From: Artemia franciscana
Lineage: Eukaryota > Arthropoda > Branchiopoda > Anostraca > Artemiidae
DNA: 64,000 nt
Assembly: GCF_032884065.1 (NCBI RefSeq)
Contig: NC_088875.1
Location: 42,233,424-42,297,423, forward strand
Reading direction: 5' to 3'
Numbering within the stretch: position 1 is the stretch's first letter; the number at the start of each line of letters is the position of its first letter. Position numbers and translations under genes: made by a program. Below the pieces are notes generated by a model. That model did no database searches. It was not told where the DNA came from and saw only the letters and a program-made list of their open reading frames with translations. Below are positions 45,779-57,710 of this stretch, one piece after another.

Positions 45779-47095
45779 ATTATTATTATTATTATTATTA
45801 TTCGAAAAGAAAAGAAAACACATAACAACAACAATAATAAAGATCCTAGAAGCGAACTTGTTAAGGACCAAAACAACAAAAAATTGAAAATGAATAGGAG
45901 AGAGAAAAAAAAAGAAAAGAGAAAACAAGGGTAACTAAAGCAAATTGAACAAACATTTAGAGAAATATAATATCAAGGTTTTAGTACATTGTTATATAGC
46001 GTCCGAAAACTTGTGGATAGCTCGACACTGGAGGGTATTAAATTCCATTGAATTATAGATTTATAAATTGGGGATCGCTGGGCGGAACTAGAGATACACC
46101 TGGGGACAATGAAAGAACGGTTGGATGAACGGAGACAGTGGCCTTCAGAATTATTACTGATAAAATAAGATAATAAGTGGGGAGGAAGATTTTTATGGTA
46201 AGCGGAGTATGCAAGGGATAGATTTAATTTTTTGATGATTTGTTCAAAAGGGATAATACCAAAATCGGAGTACAAGTCCTTGGTGGGATATAGTCGTGGC
46301 AACCGAAAAACTGCTTTGACGGCACGGTTTTGAGCAGATTTTAATTTATTGGTAACTGAAGGATAAGTATTGCCCCATACACATCCGCAGTATGAGATAT
46401 ATGGGTAAATAAAAGAATAATAAAGGGTGACAAGGATATCGGGAGGAAGAAAATAATTCACACGATTAATTATACTTACCTGTCGCAAAATTATGGCTCT
46501 GATATAGGACAAATGTGTTGCAAATGATAGGCAGGAGTCTATGTGGACACCAAGAAACTTGGCAACTTCGACCTGCGGGAGGAGATTGGTAGAATATTTT
46601 AGGCCAAGTGCTGGCTGAACTTCATTTTTTTTGTAAGGGGTTTGAAATAATACCACCTGACTTTTCTTGCTGTTAATGGTCATGCAGTTAACGAGACACC
46701 ACTCCTGTACTCTATTCAGAAGGGTTTGAGTAGAGGTGACGACGGATGGTAAATTAGGACCGGTGATGAAAAAGTTGCTATCGTCAGCAAAAAGTACTGG
46801 GTGCACTGATGGGCCCAGGTCCGTAATCAAATCATTAATATAAAGGAGAAAAAGTATTGGACCAAGAACAGAGCCCTGTGGGACGCCCCTCCGGACAGGT
46901 AGGGGATGTGAAGTCACCCCGCCCAGTCTCACACTCTGTACTCTACCAGAGAGATAAGAGCCGAACCATGAGAAAGGAACTCGGCGAATCCCTAGGTTAT
47001 TGAGTTTACTTAATAAAACACTGTGATCAACCATGTCAAAGGCCTCTAAAAAATCCAGAAATAAGCCCAATACAGTATTTTTACTAAGATACCTG
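45779..47095 (-). mobile_element. 5'-truncated LINE with (AAT)n 3' tail
   Basis: Minus-strand order: reverse transcriptase (47070-45973), 3' UTR of about 170 bp, and a terminal (AAT)n at 45802-45779. The endonuclease and ORF1 are missing. It belongs to a different family from the LINE at 23971-28030, judged by the RT motifs and tail. Confidence 0.8.
45973..47070 (-). pseudogene. LINE reverse transcriptase, palm to C-terminus (365 codons)
   Basis: The frame has no ATG at its left edge; it enters within RT motif A. Visible motifs: FLDFLEAFDMVDH (4-16, catalytic Asp6), RRGVPQGSVLGPILFLLYIN (60-79), PVLFADDSNFF (91-101, FADD box) and SKKSQVVLFQ. Downstream is a thumb and C-terminal part with KSAQNRAVKAVFRL and LLSYFISNN. 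The motif set (GVPQGSVLGPILFLLYINDL, FADD) is that of the Jockey/CR1-like LINE groups. The reading frame is open to its stop (TAA), so this copy is young or conserved, but it lacks the fingers and the endonuclease and cannot act alone. Confidence 0.88.
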
Positions 47096-47991
47096 TGAAA
47101 TTAATTTGAAAAGGCTTTCGTAAGCCCCCTTCTATGTGGTTTACGCGTTCGTAGTTGGCCTGCACTTTGGGGAGAGTTTCAAGTGTAGTTAGAGGGGATT
47201 CCACTCAAACTCAATTCAAATGATTTGTTGTTGTCTTGATTGGTCAATTCAGTTTAAGAATTTTGTCTTTAAACCTTGCATTCTAGAAAAAAAAAGCCTT
47301 TGAGTAAAATAGCGTTCAGTTTGATCCTGAAGAAAGAAAAGATGCTGGAACTTATACATGTAGTAAAGATATCAGTAAAAAAAGGACGTGAGATATAGGA
47401 TTTCAAACTCCTATTTTGATTACAAGGTACACGTTTATCAATCTTTAAGTTTGTACGCGCACCCTTTTAGCACTGGTTATGTCTCAACAAAATTCTATTT
47501 AAGTTCAATTACTATTTACCTCCCTGAGCCTTAGAGATAAATTTTTCATATTTATATAGTTATTTATCTATGCACCCCCTTCTGAGACAATTAATTTATT
47601 CCTGTTTTACAAATTCATAATTTTGCTATAGCAGTGAAAATTGTAATGTCAGGAATAACTTAATGTGACTTTAATTGCATACGTATTTTTGATAACTGTT
47701 GTAAGGTTATGGCAGCACTTATCCCAGTTTTCTGTACTTTCCCCAAGTTCCCCTATCTGCCTCAAATTTGAACTATATGTCTCTAAGTCTCTTATGAGGT
47801 TTTCATTGGCTATTACTGACGCTTTGACTAAAACCATGAAATACCACTTCCCCTTTCAATAGCCGTGCGACAGTGAAAAACACCTCTGATTAGCTGGAAG
47901 TGATGTCATGCGATCACTTTCTTCTTCTGATTCAAGTTTGGGACTTTTGGTGCAGTTTCTAACACCTGCCATACTTGCCCATGTGTTCTAA
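47096..47991. other. No recognised feature
   Basis: Sequence between the LINE and the hAT target site. No sustained frame or repeat. Confidence 0.5.
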
Positions 47992-47999
47992 CAGTGCAC
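47992..47999. repeat. Left target-site duplication of hAT element
   Basis: CAGTGCAC, identical to 50195-50202; 8 bp is the hAT-superfamily length. Confidence 0.9.
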
Positions 48000-50194
48000 C
48001 AGTGTTTCCACTGTGGGGATTTCCCCCCTAAAATGGGGATTTTTTAAGTCTTTTAGGGGCGAGAGTTTTTTTTAGGGATTTGGGGATTTTCTAGGGATTT
48101 TTCCTCTCCCATGGACTTTTAGGGAAATTTTTGGGTGTTTTCCTTTAATTCGTTCATCATCATCATCTTCTTGATCAGAGAAGCAGGATAATTCGATTTA
48201 GGATCTGTTTCCTTGCGAATTGAACTTGGAATCACAGAGAAAAACTTCTTCAGTTGCTTAAAAAATTTCAACACCACACAGATTTTGAGATGTACAGGAG
48301 TCCTAAGTAACAAACTAGCAACAAAGAACTGTTTGAAACAGTTCCATGCTGATGTGGGCTTCAAACAATAATTTCAGCTTGGACTGTTCTCGATTAATGG
48401 AGTCATATGGTTTGTCATTTTTGGGTTGTTTTTTCATAAGATTATTTGGTAGATAGCATGTCATTTTTTTACAGGTCAGATAAATAAAGTTATAATATAT
48501 TTTGATAGTTTTATAGGGTACGTAGTTGTTCTTACTGTAGTAAATTTTTTTGACAAGCATTGCATGTACGATTCTTTTTCTCCACAGTACTTGTATAATG
48601 TTTACGATTTTTGTGAAAAATCAAAAAAACTTGAACTCGAACTTGTAGCCAGCTTTATAAGTACTGACGTGAATAATAGAGGTAGGCTATAACTGTTCGA
48701 ACACCTCTCTTACCGTTTCATTACCCTAGTTTTTAACAGACAAACAAACTGACAGCCATTTTTAAAAACAATGGCACATGTAGGAATAAATGGATTGTGT
48801 GTTTTTGGCAAGCCTACGTACCCAGGGGAAAATCATGAACCTTCATATTATGATTGGTAAATATTTTGTTGTTCATTTTTTTTTACTTACAAATAAAGTG
48901 AACATACCACTCGATGTCTTTTTTTACGTTCTTTACAAATATAACAATAATACAACACTTATGTCGCAAATTCAAATTTAAGCACAATTTGAGCTCTTGA
49001 AACCAAAATATTTCTAGTTTTGGGGTATAAACAAAGCTTAAAACATTGGTCTCAGCATTGAACTTCCTGCAGAAGGACTACGTGGAATCAACTAATGCTT
49101 TAGAAATCGATGTGAACAATGGGAAGTTTTAACTTCCCCTTGAAAGCGTTTACTTGGGTCCGAACGGACAAGATTCCCTCTGTACGTCAAGGTCAGTTAC
49201 CGCCGTCCCCCCTGATTCAATCTAAGTAGTTCTCAAAGCTGCACAGGCGTTCCATATCAAAGCAGTAGGCCAGATACAGAAAAGGTTCCATTTCTAAGAC
49301 GACATTTACAAATATGCTGAAATGGCTGACCCAGTGTCAGCCCAATCACTTCAGCCTGCCTCTCTGCTACCTTTTGTTAGGAAGTATGGACAGATCCCAT
49401 GGGACGGAACCAAAACCGAGCAGGAGTGGAGGAGGCAGAGCCTCATCGATGTTGAAAACGTCAAAACAATGGATGCCGTGACCTGCTGGTGTTTGGTATT
49501 GGTGAAAAAAAAAGGCTGCCGGTACAGAATTTGTATCCTAACCAGAAACTGAAAGTATTATTTATTTCCACTGTTCTATTTTCAAATGTCAATGTCGAGA
49601 GGTTTTTCAGTGCTGTAAAAGTAGTAAAAACTGGCCGTCAGAATAAATTGAAAACATAAACTTTGCGGGGGATTCTAAAAACAAAATATGGAATGAAAAG
49701 GGCTCAAGAAAGTGTGGAATGTGAAGATGATCAGTTACTTCACCACATGAGAACGGTGAAAGCTTCAGCCACCGTACAAAAAATGTTGAAGACACATCAG
49801 GGGAAGATAAGGTCTGATTACGTTTTACAAGTTACGATTGAATAGTATTAAACATCTTGTACTGTAATCTACATTACAGTATTACATTTTCTTTTCTATT
49901 TGCTTAATATTATTTGAAGTATATTTGAAGCTATTTGTTTTTAGCTGATGATTAAAAAGCGCTTTAAACCGCATGACAAGACATTCTATCATGGTAGTGA
50001 TAGCTAGACTTCAATTTAAGAAGCCAAAATATGTTACCTTTCAATAGTACGGGTAAAATGAGATAGGGAGAAGTGGTTCAAAGAGTAATTAGAAATAGGG
50101 AGATTTTTAGGGATTTTGGAACTGACGATGGGGATTTCTAGGGATTTTTCAGCTCCTTATTAGGGACTTAAAAAATGAGAAAGTGGAAACACTG
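48000..50194 (+). mobile_element. hAT DNA transposon, complete body (2,195 bp)
   Basis: Terminal inverted repeats CAGTGTTTCCACT (48000-48012) and its perfect complement (50182-50194) are flanked by an 8-bp duplication, CAGTGCAC. Both subterminal regions carry ggggattt/aagtccctaat-type motifs in opposite orientation (48014-48120 and 50095-50175), possible transposase-binding repeats. The right half encodes a broken transposase C-terminus in plus orientation. The left 1.3 kb has no recognisable coding sequence. The length is short for an autonomous hAT. Confidence 0.93.
49322..49845 (+). pseudogene. hAT transposase C-terminal (dimerisation) fragment
   Basis: In full-length hAT transposases this region forms part of the RNase H-like core and the C-terminal dimerisation surface. 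The first part reads MADPVSAQSLQPASLLPFVR to TMDAVT in one frame. After a shift near 49480-49510 another frame gives LPVQNLYPNQKLKVLF, then LFSNVNVERFFSAVKVVKTG. SNxxVERxFS is the hallmark of the hAT dimerisation region. A TAA at 49657 then interrupts before GILKTKYGMKRAQESVE and a final stop near 49845. There is at least one frameshift and one stop, so the protein is dead. The N-terminal BED finger and first catalytic Asp were not found in the left half. Confidence 0.8.
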
Positions 50195-50202
50195 CAGTGC
50201 AC
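50195..50202. repeat. Right target-site duplication of hAT element
   Basis: CAGTGCAC, matching 47992-47999. Confidence 0.9.
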
Positions 50203-52660
50203 AGGCGTACTGGTCCGAAATATTGATACTCGATCTTTAAAATGATAGTGTCGCGTTTGGACCACGTTCGCCACTTTGATAGATAGTTGACAAATGAAGA
50301 AAATCCCTTATGAAAGGAACGTTAGTGAACGATATCAGTGTTAAATTTTAGCATTACCGTATTCTGCAAAATCTTAGCCCATTTTTACCTTTTTTATCCA
50401 CGTTCTCAATTAATATTAAAGAGGAATCCCAAATTAATATGAGCCTTTCATTTTCATTTATAAATACGACAATTTTTTAGATAAATAAACCTAAATATAA
50501 TCAAATGAACGTAAATAAGTGATTTAAATTTCTGAATTACACAATAGATATATCAAGGTCTCTCCGATCATTTTTAGACAAAGACTGATTTAATGTTACA
50601 TATGCAATTATGAACAGCATGACGTGTCATAGAGATTATTTCGCACATTCACGGCACTTCAATAATTAAGACACTTTGAATACCAGACAAATTACAACTT
50701 AATTGCCGTGTCAGTGAAAAGATGTTCCTTTTCAAATAGCTCAAAGCGTTTTTAGATCGTCAGCTTCGATACCCCCCCCCATGGATATTTTGGCTGCAGC
50801 AATTTGAAATGCGTTGTGTGACATTTTTGTGTTTAAACCATAGGTTCAGGTTATATTGATTGGGTCAACTTAGTGACATCAATTGGTAGGAGACTTGTGC
50901 CCCCTAGATTCTGAAAAATACTTTTTTGGTAAATTTGCGTTGATTTTTTTGTATATTAAATAGAAAATATTGAAAAAAAAACGACCACTTCAACACCCCC
51001 TAGATACGGGAAAACCCATTTTGACCCCCCCCCCCTAAGTTTTCGTGAGTCGACGCCACTTGGTCAATTTGTGCTCTTTTATCTTATTTGATTCATTAAA
51101 TATCAAGAACTTCCTGTTTTGGGTCTTTCTGCTGTAAAATTATTTCTACCGAACCTTAGATGTCTCAAAATGTTTCTTACAAAATACTCGTCTCCAACTG
51201 CAGCCAAAAAAACTATTTTCAGTGTCCCGTATTTTCTGTAAAGCTTGTGTTCCCACGGGCGCCACCACGGAAGGGCTAAGGTGGCAATACTTACGGTGAA
51301 TAACGGCACCTATAAAATATTTAATTTTTGGCAAAGGCCCCTGCCTATTCGCCTCCTTTGTCCTCGAATCTATTTAAAACACAGTCATTTTCTTTTAAAA
51401 ATAAATATTACTACACATTAAGGTACTTAAAGTTCTTTAATTTATGACTATTGCGCCTGTCACTTGAAAACTACCCCCCCCACACAATATTTTGACAACA
51501 TTATTGAATATTACGTAAGATATCACTTCGTGAATCACCGCTGCAGAGTTCTTGAATGACACCCCACGATTATCTCTCCACGCCAAAATTACACTGAAAA
51601 CATGCTATATTAACTAAAATATATATGTCCTCTATTGGAGACAAGTCACTTGTTTACATCACAAGAATATGATTTTGTTAAATACAAAGAAGTAAAAATC
51701 GAGTGGGATGCAGAAAAAACGCCGCAGTTGTTTCAAACATGTATGATGCTATTTTGGGAAATTAAAAAAAAAAAAAAAAATCGAAAAGTAACAGGCAAAT
51801 TGATGAACGAAGAAAACCTCCTATTGGCTATTATATTTTGAGGGATTTGGCCTGACTTTGTCATCCTTACATGGGCCGAACAAACTATTAAAATGCACCC
51901 TTTAAGGCATCTCCTTCCCTCCCTAACTACACATCAATCATAGAACCCCATTGTAGAGGTTTAAAGCTTTTAAATGTAAATGTTTGAAATTGTAAAACAA
52001 CAGGGAATTTACCCAAGAAAGTGAAATTTGTTTAAATCTTAAAAATATTTAAAAAAGGACAAAAAAGTTTTTGTCCTTTTTTATAAGTCTAAAGTGAATG
52101 GAGACCAACCAGCCGAGGGGGGTATTTTCTGGAGGGGAAGGGGGTATTTTTCAGGAGAAGGGTGATAAATACCAGGATTAAAGGTAATTTTTCATTACCT
52201 TTATATAGTAATTACATGCCTATTAAACTTCAAAATGGTTTTAAGTTAGATATTTGAAAGGTTGATTGATAACTTTTCAACCTTTCTAATATATAAGTTA
52301 TTGGGAGATAAAAAATGGAAACTGGACGAGGAGTTTTAGGTCCGGATATTTCACAGTAGATACAAGTTTAATTCTGAATAGATTGCAACGTATAGTAAGG
52401 GCAAAATAATTTTTATATAGAATTCCTAGATTTGCTTAAAGCCTTTGATAATGCTGATAGAGTTCTAGTGCTCCAAGTTTTTGTTAAATTAAAGTTCCTC
52501 TTTAAAAATAGTTAGATTTTTCCAATCCAGATATGAGGAGACAAAAATGAGGCAAGGGGTTTGGAGAATGGCATTTCCAGGAATGTCTATGGTATTGCAG
52601 GTCTGAGGTAAGGTAGTTCACTATCAACTAGGTCATTTTCTCTTTTTACTATAATTAAAT
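50203..52660. other. No recognised gene
   Basis: AT-rich sequence with several C runs (50770, 51027, 51473). Two local hairpins occur: 52051-52082 (15-bp arms aaaaaaggacaaaaa) and about 52255-52290 (gaaaggttga / tcaacctttc). A 68-codon frame at 51635-51841 has no recognisable motif. Confidence 0.5.
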
Positions 52661-52671
52661 AAAAAAAAAAG

Positions 52672-53170
52672 TTTTTTTAACTGAAAGTAAGGAGCGACAT
52701 TAAAACTTAAAACGCACAAAAATTACTTCGTATATGAAAGAGGCTGCTTCCTCATCAACGCCCCGCTCTTTACGCTAAAGTTTGACTCTTTCTCTCAATT
52801 CTTCTTTTTAAAACAGTAAAAAACTTTAGCGTAAAGAGCGGGGCGTTGATGAGGAAGCAGCCCCTTTCATATACGAAGTAATTTCTGTGCGTTTTAAGTT
52901 TTAATGTCGCTCCTTACTTTCAGTTAAAAAAAACTTGTTTTTTTATTTAATTTCTGAACGTTTTTGAATCAATGCATGTTTTGATTTTGGCTCTCCGCAG
53001 AGGAATAATCAAAACGAAATTTCCATTTTTTTTTCTTTTTGGCTCAATGGCTTTCTCATAATTTTGATCGAATGATTTTGAGAAAAACAGAGGGGGGGAC
53101 GAAGCCTAGTTGCCCTTCGATTTTTGGTTAATTAAAAAGGCAACTAGAACTTTTAATTTTTTACGAATCT
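52672..53170. repeat. Palindromic repeat with right flank
   Basis: This is the clearest copy. Arms 52672-52786 and 52822-52932 are nearly perfect complements over more than 100 bp, with a ~35-bp centre. The left arm reads actgaaagtaaggagcgaca … gcttcctcatcaacgccccg … ctctttacgctaaagtttg. The flank to 53170 matches 39260-39500. Confidence 0.88.
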
Positions 53171-53214
53171 TTTTATTGGTAAAAGAATTACGTAACTTAT
53201 AAATTTGCTTACGT

Positions 53215-53480
53215 AAAGAACTTTTGTATTCTCATGTTTTTATTACATATATGAGGGGATTCGCCCCATCGTCAGTACCTCGCTCTTTACACTAAAGCTT
53301 AAATTTTATCCCAATTCATTAAGAATGACCCCCTGAATCACAAAAGCCGTAGAATAAGTAGTTGAAATTACTAAAAATACTTTAGCGTAAAGAGCGAGGT
53401 ATTAGAAGGAGGTGAGCCCCTCATATGGGTAATAATTTCTGTTTGTTTTAAGTTTTATTGCTGTTCCTTACTTCCAGCTG
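53215..53480. repeat. Palindromic repeat, variant subfamily
   Basis: Arms carry gaggggattcgccccatcgt / ggaggtgagcccctcatatg and cctcgctctttacactaaag / ctttagcgtaaagagcgagg. The longer centre (about 85 bp) has gaatgaccccctgaatcaca. Confidence 0.8.
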
Positions 53481-53509
53481 AAAAAGCTTTTTCACATTTA
53501 TTTTTTAAT

Positions 53510-54390
53510 TTTTTTTTTTTTAAATAATGCTAGTAAATCCTGCTCTCCCTTCATGGAAATTTTCTTCTCCCATTACAAATTCTCGAAGGAAAGTTCCCCC
53601 AGCATATCCCCCTCTTCTCAACCCCTCCCCCAAACCAAAAAAAATCCTCCTGAAAACGCCTGTATACTTCCCAATAACCATTACTATATGTAAGCACAGG
53701 TCAAAGTTTGTAACTTGTTGCCCCTCCCACGGGGACTGTGGGGGAGTAATTCGTCCCCAAAGACATAGTTATAAGGTTTTTCGACTACGCTGAATAAAAT
53801 GGCAATCTCAGAATGTTGATCCGTTGACTTTGGGAAAATAATTAGCGTGGGAGGGGGCCTAGGTGCCCTCCAATTTTTTGGTCACTTAAAAAGGACACTA
53901 GAACTTTTCATTTCCGTTAGAATGAGCCCTCTTGCAACATTCTAGGACAACTGGATCGATACGATCACCCCTGGGAAAAAGAAAAAAAAAAAAAAAAAAC
54001 AAAAAAAGAAAAAAAAAATAAACACGCATCCGTGATCTGCCTTCTGGCAAAAAATGCAAAATTCCACATTTTTGTAGATAGGAGATCGAAACTTCTACAG
54101 TAGGGTTCTCTGATACGCTGAATCTGATGGTGTGATTTTGATGGTGAAGATTCTATGACTTTTAGGGGGCGTTTCCCCCTATTTTCTAAAATAACGCAAA
54201 TTTTCTCAGACTCGTAACTTTTGATGGGTAAGACTAAACTTGATGAAACTTATATATTTAAAACCAGCATTAAAATGCGATTCTTTTGATGTAGCTATTG
54301 GTATCAAAAATCCATTTTTTAGAGTTTCGGTTAGTATTGAGCCGGGTCGCTCCTTACTACAGTTCGTTACCACGAACTGTTTGAAAATAG
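53510..54390 (-). repeat. Palindrome-family flank N, inverted copy
   Basis: Reverse complement of sequence found at 54885-55690, 56020-56840 and 59114-59670. Shared blocks: acagttcgttaccacgaact, the atcaagtttagtcttac block, tggaattttgcat, and a block with cccacggggactgtg. Translated frames are shared among copies only because the DNA is. Confidence 0.75.
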
Positions 54391-54625
54391 CAGGTTATTT
54401 CCAGAGTAGGTGGGCCCTAGCAGTAAATCCAGGGAAAACGGCCTTTTCCATGCTTTTGTTTGCAGATGAAATTCGTTGCAAAAACAGAAGGAGATATGCA
54501 GACACTTATAGGTCTTACTCCAGAGTACCTAAATCTCAAAAAACCGCTATTAAATATTGACAAGACAGAATTTATGGTTTCCAGTAAGCTAAGAAATAAC
54601 ACTAAACCGGTACGTAAATTTTACT
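54391..54625 (+). pseudogene. LINE reverse transcriptase fragment around the catalytic box
   Basis: Plus-strand frames give NPGKTAFSMLLFADEI, then, one frame over, KTEGDMQTLIGLTPEYLNLK and NIDKTEFMVSSKLRNN. This order (LLFADD-like box, xEDLQxLI, INxDKTxxMV) is the RT palm region of many LINEs. The box reads FADE here, so the second catalytic Asp is lost. About 75 codons remain, between two copies of flank repeat N, which suggests the RT piece was trapped inside a repeat. Confidence 0.65.
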
Positions 54626-54884
54626 ACAAAAAGAAAGAGACCCGGCTAGCAAAAGAGGCAAGTTACCTTTACCCCCCGAAATGTTTGTCCGACTCGTAAA
54701 AAACGAAATGAAAATAAATTTAATCAAATTTTCGATACTTTTTTTAAAGTTTTTTGAACCCCCCAGATGTTTTTCGAAATCTCCCCCCACCTCCCCCCAA
54801 AAAATTCTGGATACCCTTTCAGAAACACAGCCAAGTCAAAGCTACGTCTGAAAAATTGTTAAAACTAAATACAGAATCTTCGTG

Positions 54885-55690
54885 GCCAATCAAACAGTTT
54901 GTGGTAACGAACTCTAGTAAAGAGCGACCCGGCTTAATAGTAACCAAAACTTTAAAAAACGGAATTTTGATACCAATAGTTACATCAAAAGAATCACATT
55001 TTAATGCTGATTTTAAATATACAAGTTTCATCAAGTTTAGTCTTACTAATCAAAAGTTACAAGCCTTAGAAAATTTGCCTTATTTTAAAATATAGGGAGA
55101 AACACCTCAGACCCATCAGATTCAGCGGATCAGAGAGCCCTACTGTTAAAGTTTCAAGCTCCTATCTTCAAAAATGTGGAATTTTGTATTTTTTTGCCAG
55201 AAGACAGATCAAGGATGCGTGTTTATTTATTTTATTTTTTTTTTTTTTCAGGGATGACCGTATCTATTCAGTGGTCCCAGAATGTTACAAGAGGGCTCAT
55301 TCTAACGGACTCAAGTGCCCTTTTTGAGTGACCAAAAAATTGGAGGACCCCTAGGCCCCCCCTCACGCACATTTTTCACCAAAGTCACCGGATCAAAATT
55401 TTGAGATGCTCATTCTGTTCAGTCTAGTCAAAAACCTAATAACTATGTCAATGAGGACGACTCAATCCCCCACAGTCCCCGGGGGTGGGCCTGCAAGTTA
55501 CAAACTTTGACCATTGTTAACATATAGTAATGGTTATTATGAAGTGTACAGACGTTTTCAGGGGGACTTTTTCACGTTGGGGTGGAAGTGGGTCGAAGAG
55601 GGGGTTACGTGGGAGGATCTTTCGATGGAGTAATTTATCATGAGGGAAGAGAATTTCCATGGGGCGCAGCATTTTCTAGCATTTAAAAAA
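54885..55690 (+). repeat. Palindrome-family flank N, copy 2
   Basis: Begins at cagtttgtggtaacgaactc and ends at ccatggggcgcagcattttc; collinear with 56020-56840. Confidence 0.75.
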
Positions 55691-55714
55691 AAACTATGAG
55701 AAACTAAATAAAAA

Positions 55715-55990
55715 AAAATTCACCTGGAACTAATGAGTAGCATTAAAACTTAAAACGAAATCAAAATATTACTTTTATAAAGGGGTTTGTTTCTCCACAA
55801 TACTTTGGTCTTAATGCTTAAGTATTTTTTAGTAATTTCAACTATTTATTCTATGGTCTTTGTGATTCAGGGGTCATTCTTAAAGTTTCAGGATAAAATT
55901 CAAGCTTTAGAGTAAAGAGCGAGGTATTGACGAGGGGGCAAACCCCCCTCATATACGTAATAAAAATACACAAATATAGAAGTTCGTTAC
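55715..55990. repeat. Palindromic repeat, variant subfamily
   Basis: Right arm agcgaggtattgacgagggg…catatacgtaataaa; left arm more degraded (aaggggtttgtttctccaca). The centre shares the ggggtcattcttaa block with 53215-53480. Confidence 0.7.
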
Positions 55991-56019
55991 GTAAGTTAAT
56001 TCGTAGGGTACGTATGTTT

Positions 56020-56840
56020 ATCAAACAGTTCGTGGTAACGAACTGTAGTAAGGAGCGACCCGGCTCAATAGTAACCGAAAATCTAAAAAATGGAATTTTG
56101 GTGCCAATAGTTACATCAAAAGAATTGCATTTTAATGCTGATTTTAAATATATAAGTTTCATCAAGTTTAGTCTTACCCATCAAAAGTTGCGAGCCTGAG
56201 AAAATTTAACCTGTTTCAGAAAATAGGGGGAAACACCCCGCTAAAAGTCATACAATCTTAATCACACCATTAGATTCAGCGTATCAGAAAACTCGGATGT
56301 AGAAGTTTCAAGCTGCTATCATCAAAAATGTGGAATTTCACATTTTTTGCCAGAAGACAGATCACGGATGCGTGCTTATTTTTATTTTTTTTTTCAGGGG
56401 TGATCGTATTGAGTCAGTGGTCCTAGAATGTCACAAGAGGGCTCATTCTAAAGGAAATTAAAAGTTTTAGTGCCCTTTTTCAGTGATCCGAAAAATTGGA
56501 GGGCATCTAGCCGCCCTCCCGCGCTCATTTTTTCCCCAAAGTCACCGGATAAAAATTTTGAGATGGTCATTTTATTCACCATAGTCGAAAAACCTAATAA
56601 CTATGTCTTTGGGGACGACTCACCCCCCTCTTCACAGTCCCCGTGGGAGGGGCTGCAAGGTACAAACTTTGACCAGTGTTTGCATATAGTAATGGCTATT
56701 GGGAAGTGGACAGACGTTTTCAGGGGGATATTTTTGGTTCGGGGGAAGGGAAGTTACGTTGGAGGATCTTTTCCTGGAGGTATTTGTCATGGGGGAAGAG
56801 AATTTCAATGAAGGGGGCGCAGGATTTTCTAGTATAATTT
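56020..56840 (+). repeat. Palindrome-family flank N, copy 3
   Basis: Begins cagttcgtggtaacgaactg. From 56278 onward it lies within the large tandem duplication. Confidence 0.8.
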
Positions 56841-56869
56841 AAAAAACAATGAAAAAATAAATATGAAAA

Positions 56870-57130
56870 GTTTTTTCAACTGAAAGTAAGGAGCAGCATT
56901 AAAACTCAAAACGAACAGAAATTATTACGCATATGAGGTGTTCACCTCCTCATAATACCTCGCCTTTTACGCTAAAGTGTTTTTAGGAATTTCAAATATT
57001 TATTCTACGGCCTTTGTGATCAGGGGTCATTCTTAAGGAATTGAGAGAAAAATTAAGCTTTAGTGTAAAGAGTGAGGTATTGACGAGGGGGTGAACCCCT
57101 CATATACGTAATAAAAACATAAGAAACATA
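56870..57130. repeat. Palindromic repeat
   Basis: Arms with gaggtgttcacctcctcata / gaggtattgacgagggggtg and cgccttttacgctaaagtg / gctttagtgtaaagagtgag. Copy 2 is at about 59695-59950. Confidence 0.8.
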
Positions 57131-57429
57131 AGAATATAGATGTTCATAAAGTAAGTTAATTTGTGAGCTACGTATACTTTTTACTAATGAAAACGTTCGT
57201 AAACATTTAAAGTTCCAGGTGCCTTTTTAAGTAATCAAAAGATTTGAGGGCAGCTAGGCTTCCTCCTCCGTTCCTTTTCTTCTCAAAATCTTCGAATTAA
57301 AACTATGGGAAAGCCATTTAGCAAAAAAAAGAAAATAAATGCAAATTTCGTTTTAATTATTTATGTGCTGAGAGCCAAAATAAAAACATGCATTAATTCA
57401 AAAACGTTCAGAAATTAAATAAAAAATAC

Positions 57430-57690
57430 AAGTTTTTTTAACCACAAATAAGGAGCGACATTAAAACTAAAAACGAACAAAAATTATCCCGTATATGAAA
57501 GGGGTTGTCCCTTCTGCAACGCCTTGCTCTTTACGCTAAAGTTTTTTTATTATTTTGAAAAGTAAAGTTGTGACATAGTCAAACTTTAGCGTAAAGAGCG
57601 AGGCGTTGAAGAGGGGACAACCCCTTTCATATAAGGAATAATTTCTGTTCGTTTTAAGTTTTAATGTCGCTTCTTACTTGCAGTTAAAAA
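57430..57690. repeat. Palindromic repeat
   Basis: Arms with ggttgtcccttctgcaacgc / gcgttgaagaggggacaacc around a ~45-bp centre. Copy 2 is at about 60270-60530. Confidence 0.85.
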
Positions 57691-57710
57691 AAACTTTTTT
57701 TTTTAATTTA

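Noticed and set aside
48119-48560. Minus-strand frames in the left half of the hAT element as transposase
   Set aside because: They are on the opposite strand from the recognisable transposase C-terminus and carry no hAT motif I can defend.
56470-56811. 113-codon frame conserved at 59305-59646 as a real protein
   Set aside because: It is conserved only because the 2.8-kb segment is duplicated; the more divergent copies of the same repeat (55300-55650, 53520-53900) break the frame.
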